Shown: positions 1 through 46,363, counted from the first letter of the stretch. The stretch: 64,000 bases of DNA from Effrenium voratum (GCA_963377175.1 CAUJNA010002868.1:672978-736977); one strand, 5' to 3'. Program-made: numbers and translations. The notes: a model not told the origin generated them from the sequence alone.

Positions 1-242
1 CTTCATCCTCCAAAGCTCGCATCTGAGCAGAGCGCAGAGCGCGACGAGCAGAACCGGCCAGAGGAGGGCATGAAAAATGCCCCAAGGGGATATCCCCAGC
101 ATTTTGAGAACCTAAGATGGTCTCACTAGATGTCCTCTATTATCATTGATTTCAGTGACTGCCCGAAGATATGGTTTGGGAATCAAGAATGAGCTTCAAA
201 TTAAACCGGGAAACAAGAAAATGAGGTTTATAAATAAAACGC

Positions 243-319
243 GCGCTCCTCCGAGCGATTCTGGTGCCAGTGCGGGGGACTGAGCCGGCGGCAGCCGCGC
301 GCGCCGCCTTTCTGAAGAC
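243..319 (-). CDS. Weak candidate exon, Ala/Arg-rich
   Basis: After ATCTCCAG before GTCTTC one frame reads VFRKAARAAAAGSVPRTGTR then IARRS with mainly C/G third positions, ending at a possible GC donor. It may belong to the left-hand gene's 3' end or to the next gene downstream. Confidence 0.35.
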
Positions 320-3300
320 CTGGAGATGGATTCGGAGCAACGAAATGCCGGTGCTTTGGGGTTCGCAGAAGCGAAGCCAAAAATCTGGCAGAAATTGGGG
401 GAGGGGGGGGAGAAGGGGGGGGGGGTGAAGTGCCAAACGTGGAGGGGGGGGATCCTTGTCAAAAAACAGCCCGTCCAAGAGAGGTTGGCGCCCATTTTCG
501 GACACGCTCCAAAATCGAGCCAAAAGATGGTTCTTAACCTGTTTGGCGGATGACTGATCCGCTTGGCAAGGAAGGCACCTTGCCCCTAATTGGCGGTTTG
601 GATTGGTTTGTTAACCATCCCGCTTCAGCAGAGAATGGGACTCTCCACATGGCCCAAAGCGTCCGAGGCTTGAAGTCTCCTTGAGAGGTGTCGCTTAGTA
701 GTGCTCAACCAGCTCTGAGCAGCTGCGCCTTCTCCATAGCCACATGCGGCGCTGGTTCCTCCGAGAAGGGGTCGTAGTCATCCTCAGGTATTGGCCGGAA
801 GAAATACAGCCAAACACCTTCGTTTGAGCTTGCTTCTGTTGCTTAACAACAAATGTTTAAAAGTTACCCCCCCCAAAAAAAAAACATCAAAGAAGCACCA
901 GTTGGGTGGATTCGCGCTTGTAAAGCGCACACTCGCACACACATGTTCTTGGTCAGAGACACTTTTCACTCCTGGTTCACTTCCGCAAGGCCAGTGGATC
1001 TCCATCGACCCGAAAGAGTCTCGGAAAGTGTCTTTGTTGATACGAGACCCGCAGAAAGCAGACTTTATCCAAAGAGTCTTCTAACCCTTGCTGTCAGTTG
1101 ATGATGCACTGCACGCCTTTGGCCGGTAATTGCCCCATGGTTGATTCACACCAGCAAACAATGAAAACATGAGTTTGTCTTCAAATGGGGCAGCACCCCA
1201 AACAGGCGGTTCCCTTTTGCCTTCCATTCAACCTCAAAAGAGTATTCTCAAAACGACACCCTATAACAATTCAGTTCTGGAACACGCAGCTGTCCAGCTG
1301 TTCAAACAATGAATTTTCAGCATGGCCTCCGTCACCCAAGTAACTTGATATTGGGGACTGGACTAAAAGCCTTACCATCGCCTGAGCGACAGACCGAGAA
1401 CTTAAGCCACGATACCCCAAGACACAGCACCCCTCTGCATGGCCTTGCTCCATTGGGTTCCCGCACCTCCAACAATGGTGTCTGAAAATAGGGCGGCCAA
1501 AGCAGATCGACAATTCTTTGGTGACTGACCGACATTGGGGTGACTCCTTTGGACCCCGCCCTTTTTCGTTTCCCTTGAGAATTGATGCTCTTGCCTGGCC
1601 TCGTCCTTCGGCTTGGCCTAGCAGCACACACACACACACAGGTCGTTCCATCGATTGAGGCATCGATTGGGCCCAATGCTCATCTGCGAATCCCCACGGC
1701 AAGTAAAAGATTCATGATATATGGGTATGACCCACAGCCATATCCGCTAGCCCCAAGCGAGGTCAAATTCTTTTGACCATGGCACACTTGAAAGTGCTTC
1801 ACCGCTTGACTCACGGACAACGGATGTCGGATCTGGGCAGCACTGTTGAGATGAATTGGAAACCCACGTGGGCACGTTCTCTAGATTTTGTTCACATTCC
1901 CTATTCCGTTTCACTGCCAAATGAAACTGCCCATTTACATCAACACAAACCCCTCACTGTGGGACACCATTCCCGAAGCCAAAGCCAGTTCCAGTTCTAA
2001 ATGCGAACACGATATGTTCAAAGGAGATGATTACGTGGACGTGGCTTTGCCCGGAGAACAGCACAGTCAATGCAGGCGCAATACGAAGGGAAATTATTAC
2101 GTGCTCCCTTTTGGCTGGAGTCCGACCCATGTTCTGGACTGATTGGGGCACGTATCGAAATATTTACCTTGTTTTCTTGGGTGGTGGTCCAAACAACCCT
2201 GTCCTGTCAAGCAATCTTGGCAATCGGTTGTTTGGGAGAACCAACACCCTCGTCAAGCTGGCCAGGCAACACCCCTTTTTCCGTGCAGGCCCGCATAAGA
2301 CTGGCGATGCGCCAGTCATCCCTTCGGCTCATTCAGACTCAATTCCGGCGACTGCCAGCCGCTCTGCTGCAAAAAACTAGGCGCCCCCCGTGCCACGAAA
2401 AAAAAACAGGAGGAAGGGCGTGGTGTTGGGTCAAAACTCCTGCGACAAGCAACTCCATGAGGGGCTCCCTGCATATCCCCCAGCATCAACCAAAGCAAAG
2501 CTGCAAACCTACTGAAAACTCGCAACTAAAAGATGATGTTTCATGTAACGGAGGGAAGTGCAAGGACCCCTGCGGTCTGAGTTGAAGTCGCGTCCCAAAA
2601 CATGGGGCCCCCCGGGCCCGCTGGAAACGGACACGTGCAATCCAATTCACTCGTTTCAAGCTGCCAGGAATCATGAGCGGCTTCGAGAATCTAGTGTGAA
2701 TTAGACGGTAAAAAAAATCGAATCCAAGGACCTGCACACAGATCCATGTGCGTCTTGAGAAGCCTGCTAAGTAAGGCTTTGAAGCGCAATGGGTACAACA
2801 AGTTTAACTTGCAAACACACATTGATACGATTGCTCTTTACTGTATGCTTCTGCATCCTTGTGAGGTCCATGGATCGGTCAGGACACTTCGCACCGCGTG
2901 CCTCTCAGCACCAGACGTGCGTGAAGTTGCCTGCAAACGAAAACAACGGGCCTGGCCTGAAACAACCTGTCATAGCTTCAATTTGAATGGGCAAGGTCAT
3001 GATTGCAAATCAATCATGGTACGCGCTTCTTTCGGTCCCCTATATCAAGCGACAGGCTCCTCAACAGCCATGTCCTGCGGCACGGGAAATAGTGAGAATC
3101 AGTGGCTTGACCCAATAGATCGTGAGTGGTTGCTTCCGGCCATAAAGGATACAACTGCAGCACTTTGAACCATCGCCTTGCTTCGACATGATTTGAATTG
3201 TTAAAACAACCTCCTCGTGATTTCCCTTTGACCGGGGCGGCTTTGGTTGTTTCACCCACCCAGTTTCCCTGTGGAAAACATCACAAGCCCCTCTTGGAAA

Positions 3301-3349
3301 AATGTGGGGTAACCCAAATCACCTTGCCTGAAGAGCAAAGAAGGACCAC
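320..3349. other. Noncoding stretch, no clear exon
   Basis: Mixed-composition DNA with poly-G/poly-A runs and short CA repeats (1,626-1,642). A segment at 2,290-2,379 is open on both strands and could be an exon but cannot be assigned. Nothing else supportable. Confidence 0.4.
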
Positions 3350-3407
3350 CGGGCATGACGAGGCCTTCCGGCACCCCACGAGCCCACGAGCACGGCTTCG
3401 CTTGGGC
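3350..3407 (-). CDS. Weak candidate exon, basic
   Basis: Acceptor CCTGTCAG before GCCC and GT donor; with the previous exon's phase it reads PKRSRARGLVGCRKASSCP. No independent support. Confidence 0.3.
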
Positions 3408-3996
3408 CTGACAGGGGATGAGATCAACCCATCCACCAAAACTGGGGTGGGGCAAAGGGTTCAAACAAGGCACACCCACATCCTCTTTGTTAGAAACCCT
3501 TTCGTCGATGTCAGTCGTGCATTCTCAGCATCCGCTTCGCTGAGCTGGCGGCCTTTACAGCCAAGGGAAAGTCGTCCAGTCCCCCACGCCTCAGCCATGG
3601 TCAAACTCCACCATTCCCTTGAAACTGAAAGAATCCATGGTCAGCTCCCAAACATGCAAGAATCCATGCCAACTGTAGAAGGAATATGTTACTTCTGGAG
3701 AAGAACACCACCCAAGTAGTCTGCAAGGCTTACTGAGTGGGGCCAACATTGGCTGACTGTTGCTACCAAAATCACTGCTCAGCGCATACATATCGCAGCT
3801 GTTGCTGAGACCTGAACTGCCGTGGCCGTATCCCAGTCCTCAGCTTCCCAGACCGTGCAACACAAGGTTGACCCTTCGAAACCACAAATCCTCCAAACAA
3901 GCAAACGGCCTTAGGGCAATGGAAAAAGCAAAGGGAAAACGGGAAAACGCCAAGTGCCCAACTCAGCGTCCAGTCGGGAAGGTCAGGGGGTATTGC

Positions 3997-4121
3997 CCCG
4001 ACAGCGGCGCCGCCGCGTGTGCGAAAGGCGCCTGCTGCGGTGGCTGCTGCAGCGCCGGCGCCGGCGCCGGAGCCTTGCCGCCGCCACCAAGGCGCAGCAC
4101 CTGGGGCATGGTCTCGGGGAT

Positions 4122-4122
<1 letters not shown>
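3997..4122 (-). CDS. Exon after the PDZ domain: last helix then Pro/Ala/Gln linker
   Basis: After TTGCCAG before GATC the phase set by the PDZ exon gives IPETMPQVLRLGGGG and then a linker, KAPAPAPALQQPPQQAPFAH, AAAPLSG. A GC donor (GG then GCAATA) is likely. All frames are open in this GC-rich repeat, so the choice depends on the phase of the PDZ join. Confidence 0.65.
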
Positions 4123-38762
<34,640 letters not shown>

Positions 38763-39094
38763 CTGAACCGCACGAGCCGCGCCGGAAAAAAAGACTAGAG
38801 GACGATTGGCCCGACAGCATTTTTCCCCAGGTGCTCATCCAGCCGCGGAGACACCTTTTTACATCGCTGCGGCGAGCGTGTCTGCACGCGGCGATGCTCA
38901 ATGTGTACGGTCACATGAGAGCTCCCTCTCATCGTCCTACGAGAGGAAACATGGCAGTGCTCGATCCCACATATTTACATCCGTTAAAACAAGAAGAGTA
39001 AAGCTCGTAAAGCTCGAGACGAATTACAAGCAAAAGGAAAAGCATTCAATAGCAAAGCTTACACGACGGCCACAGTTTCTGCAAAGCACGCTCG

Positions 39095-39560
39095 CGCAAC
39101 TTAGCTCTGTGCAAGATGGCTCTGCGCAGCTTGGCTCTGTGAAAGTTGGCTCTACGCAAGCTACTTTTAGCGAGTGGCTCTGCGCAACTGGCTCTGTGCA
39201 AGTTGGCTCTGCACGAGTCTGCTCGGCGCAAGGCGCTTTGCACGAACTGCGCCGCGCGATTTCTCACGAAAGTGGTCTGCGCAAGCTGCATTGTTCCAGG
39301 CTGCTGCGCGCAAGTTGCTCTCTGCAAGCTGCTGCACGCAAGTGCTCTGTGCAAGCGCTCTGAGCAAGTTGCTCTGCGCAAGTGCTCTGCGCCAGTTGCT
39401 CCGTGCAAGCGCTTTGCGCATGTGCTCTGTGCAAGTTGGTCTGTGCAAGTTGCTCTGCGCAAGTGCTTTGTGCAAGTGCTCTGTGCAAGTTGCTCTGCGC
39501 AAGTTGCTCTGCGCAAGTGACTCAGCGCAAGTTGCTCTGCGCAAGTGCTGCCGGAGCTGT
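39095..39560 (+). repeat. Array of CTCTGTGCAAGTTG-type units
   Basis: About 25 imperfect copies of a 13-18-base unit with CTCTG(C/T)GCAAGT at its core. The long frames on both strands (AEQLAQS-type repeats) are products of the array. Confidence 0.92.
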
Positions 39561-39730
39561 GGGAATGTACTTTGCGTACTATTTTTGTACTTAGAAGTTG
39601 CGATTTTCCAGCCGGAGCTGCGGGAGCACGCTCCGCATACTACGTCTGTACTTAAAAGTTGCGATTTTCCAGCCGGAGCTGCAGGAGCACACTCCGCGTA
39701 CTGCGTTTGTACTTCAAAGCTGAGCTGCCG
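39551..39730 (+). repeat. 61-bp tandem repeat, three copies
   Basis: CCGGAGCTG starts at 39,551, 39,612 and 39,673. Each copy contains a GAGCAC-CTCCGC segment, GTACTT and AGTTGCGATTTTCCAG. Confidence 0.95.
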
Positions 39731-39732
39731 CG

Positions 39733-39812
39733 GACCAGGCAAAAATTGAACCCGCGACCGCGGGAATGCGAAAGCAGGCGCGCAAACCACGAGATCCAAA
39801 GGCCATTTCGCG
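39733..39812 (-). ncRNA. tRNA-derived sequence (SINE head or tRNA pseudogene)
   Basis: The minus strand reads CTCGTGGTTTGCGCGCCTGC, then TTTCGCATTCCCGCGG and TCGCGGGTTCAATTTTTGCC. GTGGTT-x-GCGCGCCTGCTT resembles a tRNA D-arm/anticodon entry, and GCGGGTTCAATT resembles the internal B box and T-loop. The 3' side of the T-stem is mutated, so it is not an intact tRNA. Confidence 0.5.
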
Positions 39813-39832
39813 AGCAACAAGTTGCACGGCGC

Positions 39833-40145
39833 CACAGCGAGAGCGCTTCGACACGCACGATCTCCGCAGAGGGTTCGCCGAGACTAAGAAGAATTCGCAC
39901 GGCGCCACAGCCAGAGCGCTTCGCACGCCCGCACAATCTCCGCAGAGGGTTCATCCGGGAGTGTCAAAAACGCAAAAAACCTCGAGTTTTTGCACCTCGA
40001 CCATGCCGATCTCCGCAGAGGGTCGAGTTTGTGCACCTCGACCACGCCGATCCCCGCAGAGGGTCGCGCGCGCACCGACCAAACGCAAAAACCTCGAGTT
40101 TTTGCACCTCGGCCACGCCGATCCCCGCACAGGGTCGCATTCCCG
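39833..40145 (+). repeat. Diverged repeat with CTCCGCAGAGGGTTCG / CTCGAGTTTTTGCACCTCG units
   Basis: GATC(T/C)CCGCAGAGGGT recurs near 39,858, 39,938, 40,009, 40,053 and 40,120. AAACCTCGAGTTTTTGCACC appears twice and can form a small hairpin. Confidence 0.85.
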
Positions 40146-40284
40146 ATCGCCGGCAACATCCCCACCCCCCGCCAAGAAAGAGATTCTTAATACCGAGCTC
40201 TTTCTCTTTCTTGCCCGCGCGTTAAGTACTTAACCTAACTTACCTAACCTAGCTTACACAGCTGCTAACGCCGAGCCTCTACAC

Positions 40285-40500
40285 CTAGCTTAGCTTAGCT
40301 CTATGCACCTAGCTCTATACACTTGGCTCTATGCACCTGGCTCGATGCACTTCGCTCTTTGCACTTGGCTCTGTGCACTTAGCTCTGTGCACTTGGCTCC
40401 TTGCACCTCGCTCTTTGCACTTCGCTCTGAGCACTTGGCTCTATGCGCTTGGCTCTTTGCACTTGGCTCTGCGCAAGTAACTCTATGCTGGTGACTCCAT
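40285..40500 (+). repeat. ~15-bp tandem array (CTCTGTGCACTTGG type)
   Basis: About fourteen copies of a 14-16-base unit, (T/C)GCAC(T/C)TGGCTCT, preceded by short CTAACCTAGCTTA units. Confidence 0.92.
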
Positions 40501-40567
40501 GCTGGTAACTCTGTGCAAGCTACTCTGTGCTAGTAACTCTGCGCGACTATCTCCATGCTGGTATCTG

Positions 40568-40744
40568 CATGCTGGTGACTCTGTGCAAGCTACTCTGCGC
40601 AAGTTGACCAAGAGCTCCTGGTACTATCTCCATGCTGGTGACTCTGTGCAAGCTACTCTGCGCAAGTTGACCAAGAGCTCCTGGTACTATCTCCATGCTG
40701 GTGACTCTGTGCAAGCTACTCTGCGTAAGTTGACCAAGAGCTCC
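40568..40744 (+). repeat. 63-bp tandem repeat, almost three copies
   Basis: CATGCTGGTGACTCTGTGCA begins at 40,568, 40,631 and 40,694; each copy continues with AGCTACTCTGCGCAAGTTGA and CCAAGAGCTC. Copies are almost identical, so the expansion is recent. Confidence 0.97.
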
Positions 40745-41479
40745 GCACGGAAGAACCCTTCGCAACGCTTTCGGGAAAAAAAACGAACTGCGGGATTTAG
40801 GGAAGACCCGGATTTTTCCGGAAGGAGCTTGTGGTTTCTTGGGTGGGAGTTGGTTTGAATTTTAAATAAATTAATTTTTGGTGGGTTCCATGGCAACGTG
40901 GGTGGGAGTTCGGGTGAATTTTGGAGAAGGAAAGGTTCCAGGAGAGGAGGGTCTCAACAGACAGCACCAACTGGAAGGCCTTTTTGTTGGGGTCCCACAC
41001 ATCCGCCCTGGGGTTAGGGTGAAGGCAACAAACCAACCAGCTCTGATTTTGGTTAGCTCCAACACCAGTCAAAAGCTTGGGTCCAAATGTCCCCATGTTT
41101 TCCACCGCCATTGCACCATTTGAAGGAAACTCACCGCTTTGTTTGTTTGACCCCTTCCAAAGAGGACAACCTGCTCCTCTGAAAGGCACTGTGCTTTGCT
41201 GCTCCGGGCGTCCAAGTCCAACTCTGCACCCACCAAAGTTGCCGATGGGGGAGCCCAGCGACCAAATTGACGGGTTGCCGCCGGAAAAGGATGGGTCAGG
41301 GCAGAAGTAAGCTGAGCCTGGCGATTGGTTCCAAGCGGAGACGTGGAAACCGGCAAACGACCAAAGCCAGCTTCAAAGCCATGTCCAACTCACCAAACCT
41401 GCACAGGGTTCTTGTATGCGCGAGGAAAAGCCTTTAAACATCAGGTGATGGTTGAGCCAAAGGCATAGAAAATAGCGTT

Positions 41480-42680
41480 CAAAGTTAATCTTCACATGGA
41501 CAAATTGTGTGGGGCCGAGTATTTCCTTAGGTATCCTTTAAAACAACCCGTGCCAAGCTCAAAAGACTTGGAGAGGGCTGCATGTTTGATTGCATCTGCC
41601 AAAATATGCAACCCGCTTTGCGCTCGGCCTTGGAAGCAGCCTTCATCAGCACCTGGCATCGATCGGCGAAGCGGTTGCGGTGTCCGAACGCAACCGAAAG
41701 GAAGCCGCGGAAAGACATGAAATCCGTGTTGTTCCAAGTCTAAACGAGAATCAGTTGACCACCGGGACCCAGCTCCAAGACAAACGAGCAGAAGGGCCAG
41801 CCAGCGGCAGGTGGCACTCAGGACACGGATTCAGAGCCACAACTCCAGCGGCCTCCTGGTGTCTTCGCCTCAGTCGTGGTGGCCGCCGCGTCGGGGCTTC
41901 CGCTTAGCCCATAAATCTCCAGGATCTGCAAACTGAACCTCTCATGTGCCAACATCCAAAGGATATGGGCGAGCTTGCACAAGCCCCAGCTCTTCTGAGT
42001 TGTGCCGAGTGGCATCAGGCTCGACTTCGACTTGGGCATGGCCATTATGGGCTGGTTAGCCTCAGCGCAAGCTGGATGAGGCTCCTGAAAGATGTTGGGG
42101 TGCCATTGATGCTGCATAGTCCCTAAGAAAGTACGTGCTGAAAAGGCCTAACCTTTGCAGGTCTGCAACCCTCCACAGAGCACACTCTTCGGATATGTGC
42201 CATGGTTTTTGTCTTAAGGACGATGGCACGAACCTATTCGCCTCGGATTTAGAATCCAACCCCCGGGCTTGGACGGGTTACTCCCCTGCAAATTAACATG
42301 GATTCAAAAAAGGGGGTCCCGAAAGGAATGGGTTTCCATGTTAAATCTGAAGGAGAGTTGGTTTCCTCCCAAGCTCACATCATGGATTTCTCTCGCAATG
42401 CCCGATGAGACCAATGAGTATTCGATTTGCTTTCTTCAAGCAATGAGGCCATGGACCGCGGCATCAAAACCGATGCTAGGCTCGCGAAAATCGGGCTGAG
42501 GTCGGCGGCCCCCTTGTGCTTGCGGCCTGGTGCCTGCCCATCGATTGATTCGCCAGATGGTCTCGTCTCACAAGGAGAGTGCCGCTTCGCTACATGAAAC
42601 ACCTCTGCCATAACACAAGCCCTTGCCTTAGAAACAGACAATCCAACCGAACAAAGACTGCCAGCAACTCAGCATTTCAA
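41480..42680 (-). pseudogene. Broken intronless open region
   Basis: Consecutive minus-strand frames read like protein but shift frame. Fragments include GAADLSPIFASLASVLMPRS (42,375-42,641), WHISEECALWRVADLQRLGL then FSTYFLRDYAASMAPQHLSG (42,062-42,259), SWGLCKLAHILWMLAHERFS then LQILEIYGLSG (41,827-42,084) and a fourth at 41,492-41,737. They may be a decayed retrocopy or mobile-element ORF, or exons of an undetected gene: an AG|G acceptor does precede the third fragment. Family not recognised. Confidence 0.45.
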
Positions 42681-43112
42681 CCGACGGCGACCCGTTTGGC
42701 TATATACATCTTAACAATATGACTATGCTTACCGTACAAATTCAAATGTGTGTGTGTGTGTGCGCGTGTATTTGTCAAAATGAGGGACCCTTGTCGGCCC
42801 CAGTCATGAAAAAGAGACGCGGTATGAAACAATCTTCCGTACTTCTGCACGGTCTCTATTTGACGCACAGAGGTATGTGCGTGCGCGCACACGTCGCACC
42901 CACTCCAAGAATGCAGATCGCTTGGCAATTCTCTTCGAGCATATTACGCGTCTTCGGCCATAACAACTCCAAAACCGTCCACACAACTGCGGGCTCTCGG
43001 ACTGCAAGCCAAGTGACAGGTTGTCATATCAAAATCGGACGCCTTTGGGGGAACTTGTTTCGACAGTGCGAAGGGTCCCCGCGCCAATTTCGCTCGTGGC
43101 CCGGGAATGCGC

Positions 43113-43278
43113 TCACCGCGCCTTCGCAGGCGGTGCCTTCCCCGGCTGCTTCGGCTGCGGGGGCGCCTTCACCCCCGGCTGCTTGGGCAGAAGCCCCGGC
43201 TGCTTGGGCTGCGCCCCCGTTGCCTTCGGCTGCGGCTTTGCGGCATCCTGGCGAGCCGCCTTCGTGGCTTCCGAGGAT
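43113..43278 (-). CDS. Likely terminal exon, Lys/Pro/Gln/Ala-rich basic tail
   Basis: Reads EATKAARQDAAKPQPKATGA and then repeats of the form PKQPG-x-x, KAPPQPKQPG, KAPPAKAR, ending at TGA (43,113-43,115). All three frames on both strands are long here because of the GC-rich repeat, but only this frame has strong codon bias and a natural stop. The 5' edge is 43,278 (after ATACAG) or 43,267. It marks the probable 3' end of the right-hand gene and the start of the intergenic region. Confidence 0.55.
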
Positions 43279-43723
43279 CTGTATGGAACACCCCCAAGCG
43301 TCGGGGTTGGTCAATCGAAATTGCAGGGAGGTTCAGAGGTTCCAGTTAAAGCAACCCACACGGGTACCCTCAGAAAAGACAAAGCAAACAAATATGTTGT
43401 GAAAGCTACTCATGGGCTATGGGATTTCAGATCTTGCATGCTTGGAGACCATGCCAAAGGCAAATCAGCACACAGCAAGGAACAACAGCGCCGCGATTGC
43501 ACTTTTCAGCTGTCGCGGCAATTTGCTTTCGCTACAGTCTGCCTACCTGAGTTATGAAACTCGATAAGCGCTGCATGATTGAGTAGGGAGACACCGCAAC
43601 CAGTTGACTGCAGTCTGCATGCTTGAGTGGATGTGACCCATGCGACAGCTGCATTTGGAATTGTGTTCTTGCGCGAATGATCTACGTGATAACGTGCCAA
43701 AACCGCGGCTGGTACCTAGGGCC

Positions 43724-43866
43724 TTAGGGTGGGTTGACAAGTTGAGGTTGTTCAATAAGCCGATCTAGGCATTCCGGCACACTTCCCGCCGGCTCTTTTG
43801 GGGGAGGCGCTTCGAGTGTGCTCTCAGAGGAGGTCCACCAGGTCTGCATCTCCTCCTCCACTCTGC
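43724..43866 (-). CDS. Candidate exon, possibly terminal
   Basis: After GGCAG before GCAGAG one frame reads RVEEEMQTWWTSSESTLEAP, continues PPKEPAGSVPECLDRLIEQ and ends at a stop near 43,724. It could be the last exon of COPB2 or be cut by an internal donor and continue into the Lys/Pro-rich exon at 43,113. Not assignable to a family. Confidence 0.45.
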
Positions 43867-44003
43867 CTGCCACTTGAGAAGTTTTAGAGGTTGCAAATGG
43901 GCTTGTGGCTGGCAAAAGGCAGCCGATATGATCCGGACCTCTAGATCCTGCCAGTCCGTGTTTGCTTTTGTGGGGTCTCTCTCAGAGGTGAAACCTCTCC
44001 AAC

Positions 44004-44074
44004 CGGGTGCTCGTTTTCAGAGGCGTCCAAACGCGGCACGAGCACTCTGGCGCCGGAGGCTCCCCAGCGGATTC
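44004..44074 (-). CDS. Candidate exon upstream of the COPB2 3' end
   Basis: Acceptor GCTGAG before GAATCC and GT donor (CCG then GTTGG). Two frames are plausible: one reads ESAGEPPAPECSCRVW (like the Pro/Ala tail), the other WGASGARVLVPRLDASENEH. The phase of its neighbours is not firm enough to choose. Confidence 0.4.
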
Positions 44075-44354
44075 CTCAGCTTTTGTCAGTGATCTCCAAG
44101 CTCGACAGGTTCGAAAAGAAGGGAAATCAACATGGTGCATTTGGTGAATGTGAAAGCTCCCAAACTGAAAAACGGCCCGTTCTGAGGAAGTGGCCAGAGC
44201 CCAGAAAGTCGCGTTGCCCCGCTGTGCGACGGTTTTCCTTTTGGCTCCCGACAAGAGTCACAGGTGAACATCGGGGGGTGCCCACAGGGCTCACTTCTCT
44301 TGGGGGAAGGCCCAGCTTCCAAACTTCCTGAGCCAGTCAGCCACTCAGCCACTC

Positions 44355-44391
44355 AGCTGCCGGCCGGCGCTGGTGCTGCTGCATCTGGCAC
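44355..44391 (-). CDS. Weak candidate tail exon, Ala/Pro-rich
   Basis: After GCTGAG before GTGCC the phase-0 reading is VPDAAAPAPAGS followed by a stop at TGA. The 3' edge and even the frame are uncertain. If the stop is real this would be the end of COPB2; otherwise a donor lies inside it. Confidence 0.3.
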
Positions 44392-45258
44392 CTCAGCTGT
44401 GGGTGAAAGGGATGGAAATCACAACTTGCATTCTGACAGGGTCCCACATGTTCTTATTCTTCAGCCGAGTTTCGCGGCGCAGCTATGCCTCTTCCATCTT
44501 CTTGTTATTTTGGTTCCATGACTTCAAGTGGTTGCCATCCTCTCAGCATACACGTTCAACCAACAGAGTAGTTTGCTGAACCTGATTGTCAATTCTTGGT
44601 GTCCTTTTTTTGGAACCCCCTTTTGGATGGTAGAGGGAAACCAAAAGGAACACCACCCACTTTTGGGGATCCCCCTATTTTGAGACAAATCCCCATCCCC
44701 CAAAACTGACTCCTTTCGAACAAAATGACGAGGAGTGGCAAGTCAGTGATCTTGCGTGGAAATTTTGGAACCTGGACAAAAGTTACGTTCGTTGCATTCT
44801 GCACTCTGCCCTTTTAGAAGACTACCATCCTTGTGGAAAGGGTTCGATGTGCACAAAACCATGTGAATGTGTGTGGGATATGGAAGTTGCCGCACCAACC
44901 CAGTTGGATTTGGAGGACCCCTTTTGGTTGATTTGAAAGCCAAACCACAGGAACTGTTTCTAGAATTAGATTTGAGTCCCAAAATCCAGTGATGGGGTTC
45001 CATTGTTTTCCCTGGATTCCCTCTTTGTACTTTGTACCATAGTCTTGCTTGCGGCTTGGCAATGTCCAAGGCAGATCACTTATTGACCGAATTCGGATTT
45101 TTTGTGTTTTTCCCCCATCTGGCTGTGGGTCAAAAAATAGGTAGCAAACATGGCTTGCGCGTGCAATTTTAACCAAGAGAGCCTGCGGCCCATCCTGGTT
45201 TGATTTCCATTTGGAGAGACACCTTTGGTTGGCATCGGAGAGTTTGTGCTGGGGCTAC

Positions 45259-45307
45259 CGCCAACAGCTCAGGGGATGAGGACTCCACCACGGTCTCTGG
45301 GGCTGAC
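45259..45307 (-). CDS. Candidate COPB2 tail exon, Ser/Glu/Pro-rich
   Basis: One base plus 16 codons, SAPETVVESSSPELLA, between CGTCAG before GTCA and a GT donor (GTAGCC). Composition fits the neighbouring tail exons. There is no family match. Confidence 0.45.
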
Positions 45308-46363
45308 CTGACGCGAAAAGTTGGGTCCCAACAGCTGAAGAAATGGGTGGCTTGTCGGACAGGAACCCTCGGAGGGAAAGTCTTCGTCTTGCTTGTCAGG
45401 TGTATGAAGAATGAAGCGGGGAGGGCACCCTTGGGGTTGTGTTAAAGGGAAGCAAAGGACCACCAAATTGCGGGCTGCCCGAATGACAAACTCATTTGGC
45501 CAGGCATATTGGCAAATCAAGAAAGACCTCGCAGAAGGGACAAATGAAATAGAATCGGACGTCCATTTGGGCTGAATATGATAATTCACCGCCCGAAACA
45601 AGGAATCCCTATCCCATGGTTTTGCCCAGATAAATCGAGAAGAGTAGATGTCTGGGAACGAGAAGCGGACACATTTTAAGGGTTGGGCATTTCTTTGGGG
45701 CGCATTAGTCAGGCGGTCTCCGCGATGCCATCAAGCTGGGGCAGGGGTGTTGCGGGCACCAAACTCTGTAAGCGGGCGTTCGGAACGGTCTTCCCTCCAT
45801 AGGAACCACCTGCAAACCTCCAGCCAGTGCCCTATATTTTTCCAAAACTGGATGGAAACCACAAAAACTGGTCGGAAACAACCGGAAACCAAATCGGCAC
45901 ACTCAGAGAACCCTTAGAAATGGAAACGGCTTTCTGCTGGTTTCCCTCCAAAGGAGAAAACCCCGTGGTCATTGTTTGAATACCCCCCAACTGAGTCAAC
46001 ACGAAGTCCTGCGTGCCAGTGCATGGGAACGGCAGAAGTCCCCTAGCCGCAACATTCCTAGGTCTTGGCAGTAGGGCAGATTCCCCTTGATTCTTCTTTC
46101 GAACACAAAGCGAAACCCTCTGAGTCACGATTCGCACAAATTGTGTGGGATGCCAGGACATAAACTGAGTTCTGGGGGCCCCCATTTGTAGCCTTGTTCC
46201 ATGTTTGTTTCCCTTCACCCTCCACAAGGGTCCATTCGGGTTTGCCGTGTTTGAAGAAACCCCCCGTTGAAAAATGGGGGGGGGGTATTCCTGCGTTTCC
46301 TCTAAACCCGCCCCAAAAAGGGGGAGACCCTCAAACAACGAGACCCTTTCAGTGGTTCCCATC

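Larger units (their letters stand above)
38763..43112. other. Intergenic region between COPB2 and the left-hand gene
   Basis: From the likely end of COPB2 to the likely trans-splice site of the next gene, about 4.3 kb. It is packed with short-period satellites, a tRNA-derived sequence and a broken open region, each listed separately. Promoter and terminator signals cannot be recognised; dinoflagellate genes lack standard ones. Confidence 0.5.

Noticed and set aside
2290..2379. Plus-strand IQ-like segment (ARIRLAMRQSSLRLIQTQFR)
   Set aside because: The minus strand has an equally good acceptor and open frame; strand and gene cannot be decided.
39046..39835. AEQLAQS-like and LCASALCK-like repeat proteins
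   Set aside because: Satellite translation; all frames are open on both strands.
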